Shown: positions 47,990 to 57,891, counted from the first letter of the stretch. The stretch: 64,000 nt of DNA from Paenibacillus sp. FSL M7-0420 (GCF_038002345.1 NZ_JBBOCJ010000001.1:3906001-3970000); one strand, 5' to 3'. Notes: a model not told the origin generated them from the sequence alone. Translations and numbers: made by a program.

Positions 47990-50848
47990 CTACAGCTCCC
48001 TTGCCTTCAGCTTCAGCTCATTCAGCAGGCCCATCGCCTGCAGCGGGGTCATATTCATCAGATCCGCGCCTTGCACGGCGGTGATTAGCTCTTTGAGCAG
48101 CGGATTGTCTTTGACGGCAGGTGCCACGGCTCCGCCCTTGCGGTTCTTGCGCGGCTCCACCTCGCCAAAGATAGACAGCTGCACCACTTCATTGTCCTCT
48201 TCCTCTACAGGAGAAGCAAGGGTAACGGCAGCTTCACGCTGTCCGGCAGCCATAGAAGCTGCGGCTTCGGAAGACGGGTCCGAATGGGCTGAAGCTTGGG
48301 TGGTGCGTTCAGCCGAATAGGACTGGCTGCCTGGGGCAGCTCCTTCTCCGGCATCCGGCGTCTGCGCAGCGGTAGCCTGATGCTCCTGTATAACCGTTGC
48401 GCTCCCGCTCCGGTCACTGTAACCCGTGCCGTAATTCAGCGATGTACTGCCCGGCGGAGAAGCCTGTTCAATGCTCTGGAGCAGCCCGTAAGCCCGGTCA
48501 ATAATTCCTTCAGGCAATCCAGCCAGCCTTGCACAATAGATCCCGTAGCTGCTGTCCGCAGCTCCCGGCACAAGCTTGCGGAGGAAGTTCACCTTGTCGC
48601 CGCTCTCCTGTACCGCCATCGAATAATTCCGCAGCCCCTCAAGGCTCTGCTCCAGATGGGCCAGCTCATGGAAATGTGTGGAGACCAGTGCCTTGCAGGC
48701 AATGGTGTCATGCACATATTCGATCACCGCCTGGGCAATCGCCATCCCCTCACTGGTTGAGGTCCCCCGGCCCAGCTCATCGATGATGATCAGGCTGCGG
48801 GCAGTTGCTTTCTCGGTCATGACCTGAATGTCGGACATCTCGACCATGAACGTACTCTGGCCGCCGATCAGGTCATCCGCTGCACCGATCCGTGTGAATA
48901 TGCGGTCGATCAGCGCCACCTCGGCGCTGGCTGCAGGCACGAAGCAGCCGATCTGGGCCATGATGCAGATGAGCGCCACCTGGCGCATATACGTGCTTTT
49001 GCCGGCCATGTTCGGTCCTGTAATCAGCAGGATATTGCCCTCGTCCTTGCTTAGCGTGCTCCCGTTCGCAATGAATGCCGAATCCTTCAGCACCGCCTCC
49101 ACAACCGGATGGCGTCCGCCTTCAACCCGCAGATCATAGCTGTCGGACAGCTTGGGCTTCACGAACCGGTGCTCCGCACTGACTGCTGCAAGGCACTGAT
49201 ACACATCAATCTCTGCCACCTTCTCGGCCAGCGCCTGCAGGCGCGGAACCTGGCTGCTGATCCGCTCGCGCAGCTCGGTGAACAGACTGTATTCCAGATC
49301 TGTCATCTTATCCTGGGCCTCCAGGATCAGCGCTTCCTTCTCCTTCAGCTCCGGGGTGACATACCGCTCGGCGTTAGCCAGCGTCTGCTTGCGCTCATAG
49401 CGGCCTTCCGGCAGCGCGGACAGATTGGAGCGGGTGATTTCTATATAATAGCCGAAGACTTTGTTGTAACCGATCTTGAGGGATTTGATCCCGGTCACCT
49501 GGCGTTCCTTCGCTTCAAGCTCGGCAATCCAGCGCTTGCCGCTGCTGCTGGCTTCCCGCAGCTCGTCCAGCCGCTCATGGTAGCCCGCGCGGATGATTCC
49601 GCCGTCTCGCACGGACACCGGTGCATCCTCCACAATCGCCCGCTCGATATCCTCACGAAGCTCCGCACATTCGTCCATGGACGCGCCAATCTCCCTTAAG
49701 GTAGTGGAGCCGGAGGTCAGGCACATCTCCTTCAGCGCAGGAATCTGGGCCAGGGACAGCCTCAGTGCGTTCATATCGCGCCCGTTCGCGCTGCCGAAAG
49801 CAATCCGCCCGACCAGCCGCTCCAGATCGTAGATCTCCTTCAGTGCCCCGCGCAGATCCTCGCGGACGATGAACTGGTTATACAGATAATCGACGGCTTC
49901 CAGACGGCGCTCAATCGGCGCGCGCTGCAAGAGCGGCTTATCAATCCGGCGGCGCAGCAGGCGGCCGCCCATCGAGGTCTCGGTGCGGTCCAGGAGCCAG
50001 AGCAGCGAGCCTTTTTTGGAGCGTTCCCTCACGGTCTCGGTCAGCTCCAGATTCCGCCGGGTGAACGGATCGAGAATCATATAATTTCCCGGCTCGTAAG
50101 GTGAGATCTGGGTAAGCTGTCCGAGTGAACGCCGCTGGGTCTCGCTGAAATAGGAGATCAGCAGCGCCAGCACACGGCCGCGCTCCTTCTCCAGCCGGAC
50201 CCAGGCCGCTTCGCCGAACTGGCGGCGGGCCAGCGCCTCCTCCTGCTTGTCCCACGGCGTATAGACCACAGGCTTGGCCAGCAGGGAAGCTTCACTGCGC
50301 AGCTCCTCCAGCAGGGCCGAATCCCCGATAATCTCCGCCGGCTCGTAGATGCCGATCTCGTCGCGCAGCCACTCGGTGCTTGCGAGTACCGATGTGACAT
50401 ACAGCTCACCTGTCGTTAAATCGCAGGCAGCCAGCGCCATCATCCCGTCTTCCTCTGTTACGCAGACGAGGTAGTTGTTGCTTTTGTCCGAAATAATCTT
50501 GCCGTCCATCACGGTACCCGGTGTTACGACCCGGACGATATCGCGGCGGACCATCCCTTTAGTCACGGCAGGATCATCCAGCTGCTCGCAGATCGCGACC
50601 TTGTAGCCCTTCTCGATCAGTCGCTGTATGTACCCCTCGGCGGCATGATACGGCACTCCGCACATTGGAATCTTCTCACCCACTCCACCGTCGCGGCCTG
50701 TTAATGTAATCTCAAGCTCTTTGGATGCAAGCAGCGCATCCTCGAAGAACATCTCATAGAAATCGCCCAAGCGAAAGAAAAGGAAAGCGTCTTTAGCCCC
50801 TTCCTTGACTTTGAGATACTGCTGAATCATCGGCGTATAGTTTGCCAT
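47990..50848 (-). CDS. mutS: DNA mismatch repair protein MutS
   Basis: A 952-residue mismatch-recognition ATPase, longer than the usual ~860. The mismatch-binding F-x-E motif is in FFRLGDFYEMFFED near residue 35; Walker A is ITGPNMAGKSTYMRQ, Walker B LIIIDELGRGTST, with the STHFHEL switch. The extra length is a Ser/Ala/Glu/Gln-rich insert (about 800-890) before the C-terminal segment (DLMNMTPLQAMGLLNELK) that helps tetramers form. GGAGG precedes the ATG. MutL is downstream across the 700-bp repeat array, so expression of the two may be partly uncoupled. Confidence 0.96.
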   Translation of the reverse strand: MANYTPMIQQYLKVKEGAKDAFLFFRLGDFYEMFFEDALLASKELEITLTGRDGGVGEKIPMCGVPYHAAEGYIQRLIEKGYKVAICEQLDDPAVTKGMVRRDIVRVVTPGTVMDGKIISDKSNNYLVCVTEEDGMMALAACDLTTGELYVTSVLASTEWLRDEIGIYEPAEIIGDSALLEELRSEASLLAKPVVYTPWDKQEEALARRQFGEAAWVRLEKERGRVLALLISYFSETQRRSLGQLTQISPYEPGNYMILDPFTRRNLELTETVRERSKKGSLLWLLDRTETSMGGRLLRRRIDKPLLQRAPIERRLEAVDYLYNQFIVREDLRGALKEIYDLERLVGRIAFGSANGRDMNALRLSLAQIPALKEMCLTSGSTTLREIGASMDECAELREDIERAIVEDAPVSVRDGGIIRAGYHERLDELREASSSGKRWIAELEAKERQVTGIKSLKIGYNKVFGYYIEITRSNLSALPEGRYERKQTLANAERYVTPELKEKEALILEAQDKMTDLEYSLFTELRERISSQVPRLQALAEKVAEIDVYQCLAAVSAEHRFVKPKLSDSYDLRVEGGRHPVVEAVLKDSAFIANGSTLSKDEGNILLITGPNMAGKSTYMRQVALICIMAQIGCFVPAASAEVALIDRIFTRIGAADDLIGGQSTFMVEMSDIQVMTEKATARSLIIIDELGRGTSTSEGMAIAQAVIEYVHDTIACKALVSTHFHELAHLEQSLEGLRNYSMAVQESGDKVNFLRKLVPGAADSSYGIYCARLAGLPEGIIDRAYGLLQSIEQASPPGSTSLNYGTGYSDRSGSATVIQEHQATAAQTPDAGEGAAPGSQSYSAERTTQASAHSDPSSEAAASMAAGQREAAVTLASPVEEEDNEVVQLSIFGEVEPRKNRKGGAVAPAVKDNPLLKELITAVQGADLMNMTPLQAMGLLNELKLKAREL

Positions 50849-51059
50849 CGTCTACCTCCATACCTACTTCATACTGTTCTCTATTATAGCAGAAACTCCG
50901 CTCCCCGGGTTACCCCTGGCACGCCCGCAAAGGTTCCTAAAAGTTGGTGGGGGTATTCAGGGGGATGTCGGGCGGGCTGGCGCTTGGGGATTATGGGTTT
51001 GTGGGGGAGGCTTGAATGTGAATGTGTGAGATATATTAGTTGGGGGGTGGGAGGAATGT

Positions 51060-51500
51060 GGAGATGTTGGGGCGGGTGTAAGGGCGGGGTGAGACGGAAT
51101 GCGGGGCTGGGCGGGGATGTGGGGAGCGTGAGTAACTTGGGGGGATGCGAGTGTTAGGGGCTGAGTGAGGCGGAGTACGGGGCGGGGCAAGGATGTGGGG
51201 AGCGTGAGTAACTTGGGGGGGGATGCGAGTGTTAGGGGCTGAGTGAGGCGGGATGCGGGGCTGGGCGGGGATGTGCGGAGCGTGAGTAACTTGGGGGCGA
51301 GTGTTAGGGGCTGAGTGAGGCGGAGTACGGGGCTGTGCGGGGCTGTGCGGAGCGTGAGTAACTTGGGGGCGAGTGTTAAGGGCTGAGTGAGGCGGAGTAC
51401 GGGGCGGGGCGGGGATGTGCGGAGCGTGAGTAACTTGGGGGCGAGTGTTAGGGGCTGAGTGAGGCGGAGTACGGGGCTGTGCGGGGATGTGGGTGAGCAG
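51060..51500. repeat. G-rich tandem repeats upstream of mutS
   Basis: About six imperfect units of 72-78 bp; GTGTTAGGGG recurs at 51151, 51229, 51301, 51373 (one change) and 51446. Each has GGGGCTGAGTGAGGCGG, a GGGGC(T)GGGCGGGG-type run and GGAGCGTGAGTAACTTGGGG. G-runs on the plus strand could form quadruplexes. No reading frame here looks real. Flanks 50879-51059 are G-rich in the same style but less regular. Confidence 0.85.
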
Positions 51501-51689
51501 TAAGAGCGGCTGAGAATGTTTGGTCAGAGTGCGGGCTATATGTGGTGGGAATACAGGTGAGAATACTTGGTCCAGATGCGTATACGCGAGTGCGAGTGCG
51601 AAGTGGCAAATGCGGATGCTTGTGTGAGTGCGAAATATGGTGACGGAGGCTCAGGCAAGCATAGTCAGGTATGGTGATGAGAGTTCCTG

Positions 51690-52275
51690 GCAGGTTTTTT
51701 ATTCTATTGTAGTTTGTGCATTAGATGGCCCTGTGATTGGCTGAAAAATAGGATCTATTGCACTTCGTACATTAGAAATCCTTAAAAGGAGAGTTTTCGG
51801 ACCAAATCCCACAAATCTAATGTACGAACTACATCAGAATGGATCTCAGCGCTGGCAAACGGCGATTCTGCTGCAGTAAATGCAATCACTCAGATAATCA
51901 GCTTTGTTAATCACTTCGTTAATTACTTCAACAGACCCATATAGCTGCGATAGCGGGATTAGAATAGTAACTTGCACTGGTAAGAATACGTCAGATTTTT
52001 ATTAGTGGAAGTAACGAACAGCAATTTGACCAACCGCATCCTGAGGTTCTTCTGTGTCCCCTTTATATACAAGCTACAGTGGTATGCTTAAATGCATTTT
52101 GTACAACTAAAGTGTCCGATGTCCTACCAATGATCCGTTTAGTTGTAGTTTGTACATTTAAAAATCCATCTGTACTCGGGTTCACGCCATTCGGGCAAAT
52201 TTAGTTGTACAGACTACACTTAGAAGAGAAAAAGCTTCTTTTGGAGTGCGTTTAGTTGTACAGAATACACCTATG
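51690..52275. repeat. Dispersed short palindromic repeats in a gene-free region
   Basis: Several related 20-30 base elements in both directions: CTATTGTAGTTTGTGCATTAGA (in two parts near 51701), CTATTGCACTTCGTACATTAGA near 51754, the inverse CTAATGTACGAACTACAT near 51816, and a TTTAGTTGTACAGACTACAC-type set near 52138, 52199 and 52250 with its inverse near 52100. The whole stretch 50879-52501 holds no convincing gene. Confidence 0.6.
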
Positions 52276-52402
52276 GCTGAATGTTCACTTCGAACGAAAC
52301 TTCATGAATGGGCGCACGTTTGAAGGGGATGATTGGTTGAGTAACTTAGATAATGGAGAGTAAGCCAGAGTAATTGAGAGTACATGAGTACGATTGTTTG
52401 TT

Positions 52403-52472
52403 TAAAAATATAGCCGCCATAGCTACAGCTTCCCACACCTGGCGGTGCAGAAAAGCTGTAAATGGCGGCTAT
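52403..52472 (-). terminator. Terminator of the amidoligase gene
   Basis: Long stem ATAGCCGCCAT..ACAGCTT / AAGCTGT..ATGGCGGCTAT followed on the minus strand by ATATTTTTAAA. It lies about 30 bp beyond the extended stop at 52502, which supports the longer reading of that gene. Confidence 0.8.
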
Positions 52473-52605
52473 CGGGACTTGACGGGCGGCGGGCTCTATT
52501 GCTATGCATCCGCCCGCCCGGAAGGCAGCGCCCCGGAGTCCGGCGGGGCGCTGCGTACCCAGGAGCCGCGGATATCCCGCGACTCATCCCAGCTCTGCTG
52601 CTCCG

Positions 52606-54462
52606 CTATGGCGCGCAGCAGCGGATCAATCCACCGGGCGGCGGCTGCGTAGCCGCCCAGTGCGCGCGCAGCTGCGCCTCCAGGGGAGGCCAGGCTGTGC
52701 GCAGAGGAGATTTGCCGCCGCTATAGAAGGCGGCATGCAGGTCTTCCCGGTCGAGCGGGCGCAGCGGCAGGTCTTCATAATGGCTCACGATCAGGTGAGC
52801 CAGACAGACCGCGCCTTTGGCGATGACCGGGGAGACCAGGAAGCTCGGCAGGGTCCGGTACTCGAAGCCGCCATGCGGCTGCCGCCGGAAATCGCCGAGC
52901 ACGCCATAGCGGGGACGCCGGGCCGCAGCCCGGATGTCCTCCAGCAGGAACAGGGGCAGCGCTAGATAGTTATCTAGCGCGCGCAGGAGCGGCGCACACA
53001 GCGTGACGCCGCTGAAGTGCAGGTGGCCGCCGAGGGCCCAGCCCCGCAGCGGCATACCTCCCGCCCGCCAGCGGAGCGAGCGGTCGGCAATGAGCCGGTC
53101 CGCCTCGCGTGCGGCGGACATCAGCTGCGCCAGCAGCGCGCGCGGTTCCCCGCGCGGCGCAGGGCGCAGCTCCGCCACCGGGAACACGCCGCGCGTTCCC
53201 GGGGGTCCGGCGTCGCAGCCCGCGACGCCGTCCATGGGCAGGTACCGCGACGCCGGCACGACGCGGCCCGAGGATTCCCGAAGCAGCAGGAACTCCGGGT
53301 CCATGCCCATGAGCAGCCCCGGCCGGCCCGGCTGCTCACTGTCAAGCATCCGCGCAAGCGCTGCGGATGCTGACCGGAATGGCTCAGGCAGCGCTCCTGC
53401 GGGATCAGGCAGCACCGGAGTGATGCCTGTCACCATATACCGCCGCCCGCCCATGGCCCGCAGCTCCACCTCGCCGCTATCCAGTCCCAGGCTATACAGC
53501 GCCCGCACCGCAGTAGTCCGCAGAACCCCCGCAGAACCCCGCAACTCACTTCCCCCGCCACCTAAACTGCCAAACGCTTCCTCACCATTCCCATACTCCT
53601 CCTGCCCTCCAGCTCCTACGACGCCACTCTCACTCCCATACTCACCCTGACCCCCAGCTCCTACCCCACCACTCCCATACTCACCCTGCCCTCCAGCTCC
53701 TACCTCACCACTCCCATACTCACCCTGCCCTCTAGCTCCTACTCCACCACTCCCATACTCTCCCTGCCCCCCAGTTCCTACTCCGCCACTCCCATAATCA
53801 CCCTGCCCTCTAGCTCCTACTCCACCACTCCCATACTCTCCCTGTCCCCCAGTTCCTACCCCACCACTCCCATACTCTCCCTGTCCCCCAGTTCCTACCC
53901 CACCACTCCCATACTCACCCTGCCCCCCAGCTCCTACTCCACCACTCCCATACTCACTCTGCCCTCCAGCTCCTACCCCACCACTCCCATACTCACCCTG
54001 TCCCCCAGCTCCTACCCCACCACTCCCATATTCACCCTGCCCTCCAGCTCCTACTCCACCACTCCCATAATCACCCTGCCCCCCAGCTCCTACCCCACCA
54101 CTCCCATATTCACCCTGCCCTCCAGCTCCTACTCCACCACTCCCATACTCACCCTGCATCCCAGCTCCTGCTCCACCACTCCCATCCCCACCCAACCATC
54201 CAGTCCCAAGTCCCCCGCCCATAGCCGCCCCCGCTCCAAGGGGCTGGCAGTCCAGCACGGCCAGATTGAAGATGAGCACACGGTAGTGCTGTCTGTAGCT
54301 TTCGGAGTCTTGTCCATGCGACTGGGTACGGATGTCTCTTGTATCTTGCCGCCGCGCCCCTCTGCCGATAGAATTGGAGTCGGCCTCAATCCCGCAGCGC
54401 CGGAGCCTGCGTTCGATCTGCTCCGGCGCAAGCTGCCGGAATACGCTCAGCCCTTCATTCAT
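52606..54462 (-). CDS. Putative amidoligase (COOH-NH2 ligase type 2) with 13-residue tandem repeats
   Basis: A 618-codon frame with three parts. Residues 1-75: start [20 protein letters not shown] and the strand [13 protein letters not shown]. Residues about 92-305: about 15 copies of a 13-residue unit [13 protein letters not shown] in which Glu or Asp and Tyr are kept. Residues about 320-618: the ligase domain with [35 protein letters not shown] and [18 protein letters not shown], matching the phage phiEco32-like COOH.NH2 ligase type 2 family related to glutamine synthetase. The frame ends at 52606, but coding-like sequence continues in another frame to TAG 52502 ([20 protein letters not shown]), so a shift at the (GC)4 run 52662-52669 is likely. 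Next to cotE: a spore-coat role is inferred. Confidence 0.8.
   Translation of the reverse strand: MNEGLSVFRQLAPEQIERRLRRCGIEADSNSIGRGARRQDTRDIRTQSHGQDSESYRQHYRVLIFNLAVLDCQPLGAGAAMGGGLGTGWLGGDGSGGAGAGMQGEYGSGGVGAGGQGEYGSGGVGAGGQGDYGSGGVGAGGQGEYGSGGVGAGGQGEYGSGGVGAGGQSEYGSGGVGAGGQGEYGSGGVGTGGQGEYGSGGVGTGGQGEYGSGGVGARGQGDYGSGGVGTGGQGEYGSGGVGARGQGEYGSGEVGAGGQGEYGSGGVGAGGQGEYGSESGVVGAGGQEEYGNGEEAFGSLGGGGSELRGSAGVLRTTAVRALYSLGLDSGEVELRAMGGRRYMVTGITPVLPDPAGALPEPFRSASAALARMLDSEQPGRPGLLMGMDPEFLLLRESSGRVVPASRYLPMDGVAGCDAGPPGTRGVFPVAELRPAPRGEPRALLAQLMSAAREADRLIADRSLRWRAGGMPLRGWALGGHLHFSGVTLCAPLLRALDNYLALPLFLLEDIRAAARRPRYGVLGDFRRQPHGGFEYRTLPSFLVSPVIAKGAVCLAHLIVSHYEDLPLRPLDREDLHAAFYSGGKSPLRTAWPPLEAQLRAHWAATQPPPGGLIRCCAP
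53550..54190. repeat. 39-bp minisatellite inside the amidoligase gene
   Basis: About 15 in-frame 39-bp units on a C-rich plus strand (CTCCCATACTCACCCTGCCC-like). Several adjacent units are almost identical, so recent expansion or contraction is likely. Unit changes are mostly Glu/Asp, Ala/Thr and Gly/Arg. Confidence 0.92.
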
Positions 54463-54671
54463 GTCTAATGCCTCCGCCCATACGAAAATTCCTCAGGGCC
54501 ATATCCCCTCGCGCACCGTCCTGTACCGGACAATACCCTTTGAGCGATAAGCCGCTGAGGAAGCCTGACCCCCAATTCATTTCGAAATCGCAATGACGCT
54601 ATCATGTTACAGCCAAAGCCCACAGACAGTCGCTGCCGCTTCTCCCGCTCCAGCATCCCTCTCCGCTTCAT
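54455..54671 (-). other. Possible small ORF before the amidoligase gene; frame unresolved
   Basis: Two overlapping frames could be coding. One runs 54671 to 54465 (68 codons, MKRRGMLEREKRQRLSVGFG at the start) with a weak AAGGCG site. The other runs 54580 to 54455 (41 codons, MNWGSGFLSGLSLKGYCPVQ at the start), whose stop overlaps the amidoligase ATG, the usual sign of coupling, but has no ribosome site. Neither is convincing. The rest of 54463-54834 holds only the cotE terminator. Confidence 0.25.
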
Positions 54672-54737
54672 TTCGCCTTGAAGGATAATGCTCAGCGTGA
54701 AGCATACATTTAACGTTCAAAAAATTATTTTGCATTT

Positions 54738-54764
54738 TTAAAAAAAAGAGGGCATTCGCCCTCT
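54738..54764 (-). terminator. Terminator of cotE
   Basis: AGAGGGC / GCCCTCT stem, 4-base loop, then eight or more Ts on the minus strand, about 70 bp after the cotE stop. Confidence 0.9.
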
Positions 54765-54834
54765 ACGCCGCTGCCCTCTCATCATATAATGGATCATAAC
54801 CCACACAGTACTTCAGGCAGCGGCGCATTCCTTC

Positions 54835-55392
54835 CTAGAGCTCATCATCCAGAGCGTCAGGGTCCATATCATCGTAATCATAGTTCTCGCCTTCAAAATC
54901 ATAATCCTTGTCTTCCAGATCGTCACTCTGATCACTGACAAACACGCGGAGCTTGGTCTCAGCCACCAGTTCCGCATCGAACTCGCGTTCCACCCGGAGT
55001 GTCACACTGCCTCCGCCCGGCGATACCCCGGCTTCCACACAATTGGGTTCCTGCGTTGCCTCCGCAGAGACCTGTGCCGTGGAAGCACGGTGTCTCGGGT
55101 CGAGGTACGACAATGGAATAAGCTCCACATAGGAGACCGTTTCCTTGGCAACCTCGGTCTGCTTGTTTTTGTCGTACGAATACCAGATGTTCACATCATA
55201 GGTACCAATCACTTCGATTCCGTTCCCGGCGGCAACCGCTTCGTACTGGTGGTTAATGATCCAAGCCCCCAGAATACTAGTCGGATGATGTGGCGGAGTC
55301 ACGGTATGGGTTGCTGTAGAGAACTTACGACCTTTGCCGCAAATTGCCTTCGTAATGATCTCCCTTGTTTGACGTTTATGGCTTAATGACAT
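54835..55392 (-). CDS. cotE: CotE, outer spore coat morphogenetic protein
   Basis: A 185-residue coat protein: start SLSHKRQTREIITKAICGKG, then PTSILGAWIINHQYEAV, GTYDVNIWYSYDKN(K)QTEVAKE and YVELIPLSYLDPRHR match CotE strongly. The C-terminus is a run of Asp/Glu/Tyr (DYDFEGENYDYDDMDPDALD), the acidic tail by which CotE recruits other coat proteins. CotE rings the forespore and organises the outer coat. ATG 55392 follows GGAGG. Its place next to mutS is conserved in Bacillales, but here an amidoligase gene sits between. Confidence 0.95.
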   Translation of the reverse strand: MSLSHKRQTREIITKAICGKGRKFSTATHTVTPPHHPTSILGAWIINHQYEAVAAGNGIEVIGTYDVNIWYSYDKNKQTEVAKETVSYVELIPLSYLDPRHRASTAQVSAEATQEPNCVEAGVSPGGGSVTLRVEREFDAELVAETKLRVFVSDQSDDLEDKDYDFEGENYDYDDMDPDALDDEL

Positions 55393-55557
55393 CTTTGAAC
55401 CTCCTCCATACAATCATTCACTATCAAGTGTATGCACGTTCTGGGCATTTGTTGATTGTTAGAGTAGAAATAAATTTGGGTAAGCCCTCAGATGCCGTAA
55501 CTGAAGCCCTTTGCTTCATTTTATTGCCGGATTTAGTCCATTATGAGTCTCCTGACC

Positions 55558-55610
55558 TGAAAAAAAACAAAAGTAGCGGCTCCCCCAAACCGGGAAAACC
55601 GCTACTTTTT
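55558..55610 (-). terminator. Terminator of the HD-GYP gene
   Basis: AAAAGTAGCGG / CCGCTACTTTT stem with a 19-base loop, followed by a T-run on the minus strand, 40 bp after the stop. Confidence 0.88.
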
Positions 55611-55650
55611 ATTGTGCCAACATCTTAAGCCGGGAAGAGCAGAGGCCCTG

Positions 55651-56670
55651 CTAGGAAAGTACACGTACGATGCCAAGCTGCCGGTGGCGGCTGAGATCGA
55701 TGAAGTCCTCACCGATGTTCACCAGCGGACGCAGCGGGTCATGGGCCAGAATCATAATAATTTTGCCGATCTGCCCGTCCGTCAGGAGCACCTCATTGCC
55801 GATCATCGACTGCATCAGCTTATTAATGAACACACTGCAGATATACGGGTCCAGCTTGCCGTAGACGTTCTCGTCCATCTGCTTGAGCACCTCATACAGC
55901 GGCGCGGCTGTACGGTAGAACCGGTCCGAAGTCATCGCGTGGAAAATATCCGCCACCGCCACGATCTTGCTAAAATCCGTAATCCGGTGGCCCAGCACGC
56001 CGAAGGGATAGCCGCTGCCGTCCATCCGCTCATGGTGCTGCAGCGCCACAAGCGCCTGCATATGATTGGTGCCCACCGTATCGCGGATCATCTCATAGCC
56101 ATAGGTGGTGTGCTTTTTCATCAGAGCATATTCATCCTCACTCAGCGGACCCGGCTTGGTGAGGATCTCGGCCGGAATCATAATTTTGCCGATATCATGA
56201 AGCGTCGCAGCAATCGTCAGCATGCTCAGCTCGTCCGGCTTCAGCTTCAGCCATTTGCCGAGCAGCGTAGAGATGATGCCCACCGCCACATTATGCCTGT
56301 ATGTATAGTCATCCTTAGTCTGCAGCGCAGACAATATTCCGAAGAAATCATTCTTCTCGCTCACCTGCTGGATGAACGGGATCACTTCATTCCTGAGCTC
56401 AATCATCGGCAGACGCTTCGTCTTCGTATAACGCAGCTGCTCAAAAATACTCTCCATCGCCGCCGTACAATCATCCACAGCCAGCTGATAGAATGCAGCG
56501 CTGTCGACCTGGACCACATCCTGCGGCTCCAGAACGATCTTGTGCTGCGTAATCAGGCGGATATGCTCTCCGGTGAGCAGGGTCAATGCCGGCAAGACAA
56601 ATACACCGCTATGATTAAAAAGGTTCGCTACCAGCTGTTTGCCGATATATTGATCATTGCTGTTATTCAT
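55651..56670 (-). CDS. HD-GYP domain phosphohydrolase
   Basis: A 339-residue cytoplasmic protein. The N-terminal ~115 residues are an unclassified regulatory region. The HD-GYP domain follows: RHNVAVGIISTLLGKW, the HD pair in ATLHDIGKIMIP, HHERMDGSGYPFG with the GYP motif, and KIVAVADIFHAMTSDRFYR. Such domains hydrolyse cyclic di-GMP or related cyclic dinucleotides. All metal ligands appear intact, so it is probably active. ATG 56670 follows GGTGAGG. No GGDEF gene is near. Confidence 0.92.
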   Translation of the reverse strand: MNNSNDQYIGKQLVANLFNHSGVFVLPALTLLTGEHIRLITQHKIVLEPQDVVQVDSAAFYQLAVDDCTAAMESIFEQLRYTKTKRLPMIELRNEVIPFIQQVSEKNDFFGILSALQTKDDYTYRHNVAVGIISTLLGKWLKLKPDELSMLTIAATLHDIGKIMIPAEILTKPGPLSEDEYALMKKHTTYGYEMIRDTVGTNHMQALVALQHHERMDGSGYPFGVLGHRITDFSKIVAVADIFHAMTSDRFYRTAAPLYEVLKQMDENVYGKLDPYICSVFINKLMQSMIGNEVLLTDGQIGKIIMILAHDPLRPLVNIGEDFIDLSRHRQLGIVRVLS

Positions 56671-56806
56671 ATTCCTCACCTGCCAGACCAAGATTCTTGG
56701 GTTTTGGACATAACTTAAGAGACAAGCTCACTTTGGGTGCTTATGTTTCTTATCGTTATTTTACACCGGAATGTGAATACCTGACACCTAAATTACATGG
56801 ATTTGC

Positions 56807-57796
56807 TTATGCTTTGCCTTTCGCAGGCTGCTTGTCCTTAGCCGGACGCAGCTCCACCGGGCTCTTATAGCGCTTGGCAATCTTAAGATACAGCGCAAGC
56901 TCGCGGCATAATTGCAGAATCGCGGAGCGGATCTCGAATTCCTCACGCGAATCCGGCAGCTCCATCTCCTGGAACTCCTGCTGCAGCTCCTCCAGCAGCC
57001 GCTCGGTCCGGCCGGTATATTCCTCAGCCAGCACATCGCCGCTAAGCTGGTCGAACAGCTCTGCCACCATATCCCCATGCGGCAGCTGGCGGTACACCTG
57101 CGAGAGCAGCTGCATCATATTCTGGATGGACTCCAGCTGCTCTTTACGCATATAGAAGTACACGTTCCAGGCTTCATCCGGATGAATCACATGATTCTCC
57201 ATTTCCCTGGAAGCCGCGCTCAGCCCCTTTTGCACGGTCTCCCCTGCCCCGATCAGCTCTTGACCATCCCAGATATAGCCGGGATCACGGAGCGTCCTGG
57301 CCATCTGCCGGAAGATCACCGAGAAGTAGCCGTCCACCTCCTTGCGGATGCCTGCAATCATCCCGCCGGTCTCCGGCATATAGATGAAGTTCACAAGGCC
57401 GGCCGAGCCAAGGCCGATAATCAGCAGCTCCACCTGCTGCAGCAGGATATGAACCGTGATATCAGCTTGTCCAAATACGCGGAACACAATTACCGAGCTG
57501 GTGACGATCCCTTCCTTGAAGCCGGCTTTGACAATCAGCGGGAAGCCGAACAATACATACAGTCCGAGTACCCAATAATGAAAGCCCAGGGCGAAGAATA
57601 GAATACAGCCCAAAAAGAGTCCCACCAATGAGGCGAAGAAGCGCGCCGAAATCGTGCGTAGACTCCTTTTACGGGTTGTTTCCACCCCGAGAATGGCCAG
57701 CAGTCCCGCGCTTTGCGCATTAGGGATACCAGCGGCGGCTGCCAGCAGAATAGACAGCAGAGTTGCAGCCGCCGTTTTAATAATACGAAATCCCAT
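56807..57796 (-). CDS. Aromatic acid exporter-like membrane protein (ArAE_1 family)
   Basis: A 329-residue protein. The first ~145 residues contain about four or five membrane segments (LLSILLAAAAGIPNAQSAG, FASLVGLFLGCILFFALGFH, YWVLGLYVLFGFPLIV, LLIIGLGSAGLVNFIYMP). The C-terminal ~180 residues are soluble and helical, rich in Glu/Gln/Leu. This matches the YqjA-like aromatic acid exporter family with its cytoplasmic ArAE_1_C domain; many act in envelope physiology with unknown substrates. A single gene with no clear operon partner. Confidence 0.88.
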   Translation of the reverse strand: MGFRIIKTAAATLLSILLAAAAGIPNAQSAGLLAILGVETTRKRSLRTISARFFASLVGLFLGCILFFALGFHYWVLGLYVLFGFPLIVKAGFKEGIVTSSVIVFRVFGQADITVHILLQQVELLIIGLGSAGLVNFIYMPETGGMIAGIRKEVDGYFSVIFRQMARTLRDPGYIWDGQELIGAGETVQKGLSAASREMENHVIHPDEAWNVYFYMRKEQLESIQNMMQLLSQVYRQLPHGDMVAELFDQLSGDVLAEEYTGRTERLLEELQQEFQEMELPDSREEFEIRSAILQLCRELALYLKIAKRYKSPVELRPAKDKQPAKGKA

Positions 57797-57891
57797 GTGA
57801 ATATCTCTCCTACACCGTTAAGCTTCATCATTCAAATAAAGATATAGTCATGGTACAAGATTTTGCCAAGAGACACAATATGACATGGTTC

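Noticed and set aside
47243..48320. Cys-rich repeat proteins on both strands of the hairpin array
   Set aside because: Long frames arise because the repeat lacks stops on either strand. They have no ribosome sites, and they shift with the 51/52 bp alternation.
50957..51190. Pro/Thr-rich frame in the G-rich repeats
   Set aside because: Composition only reflects the repeat; no start signals and no continuation.
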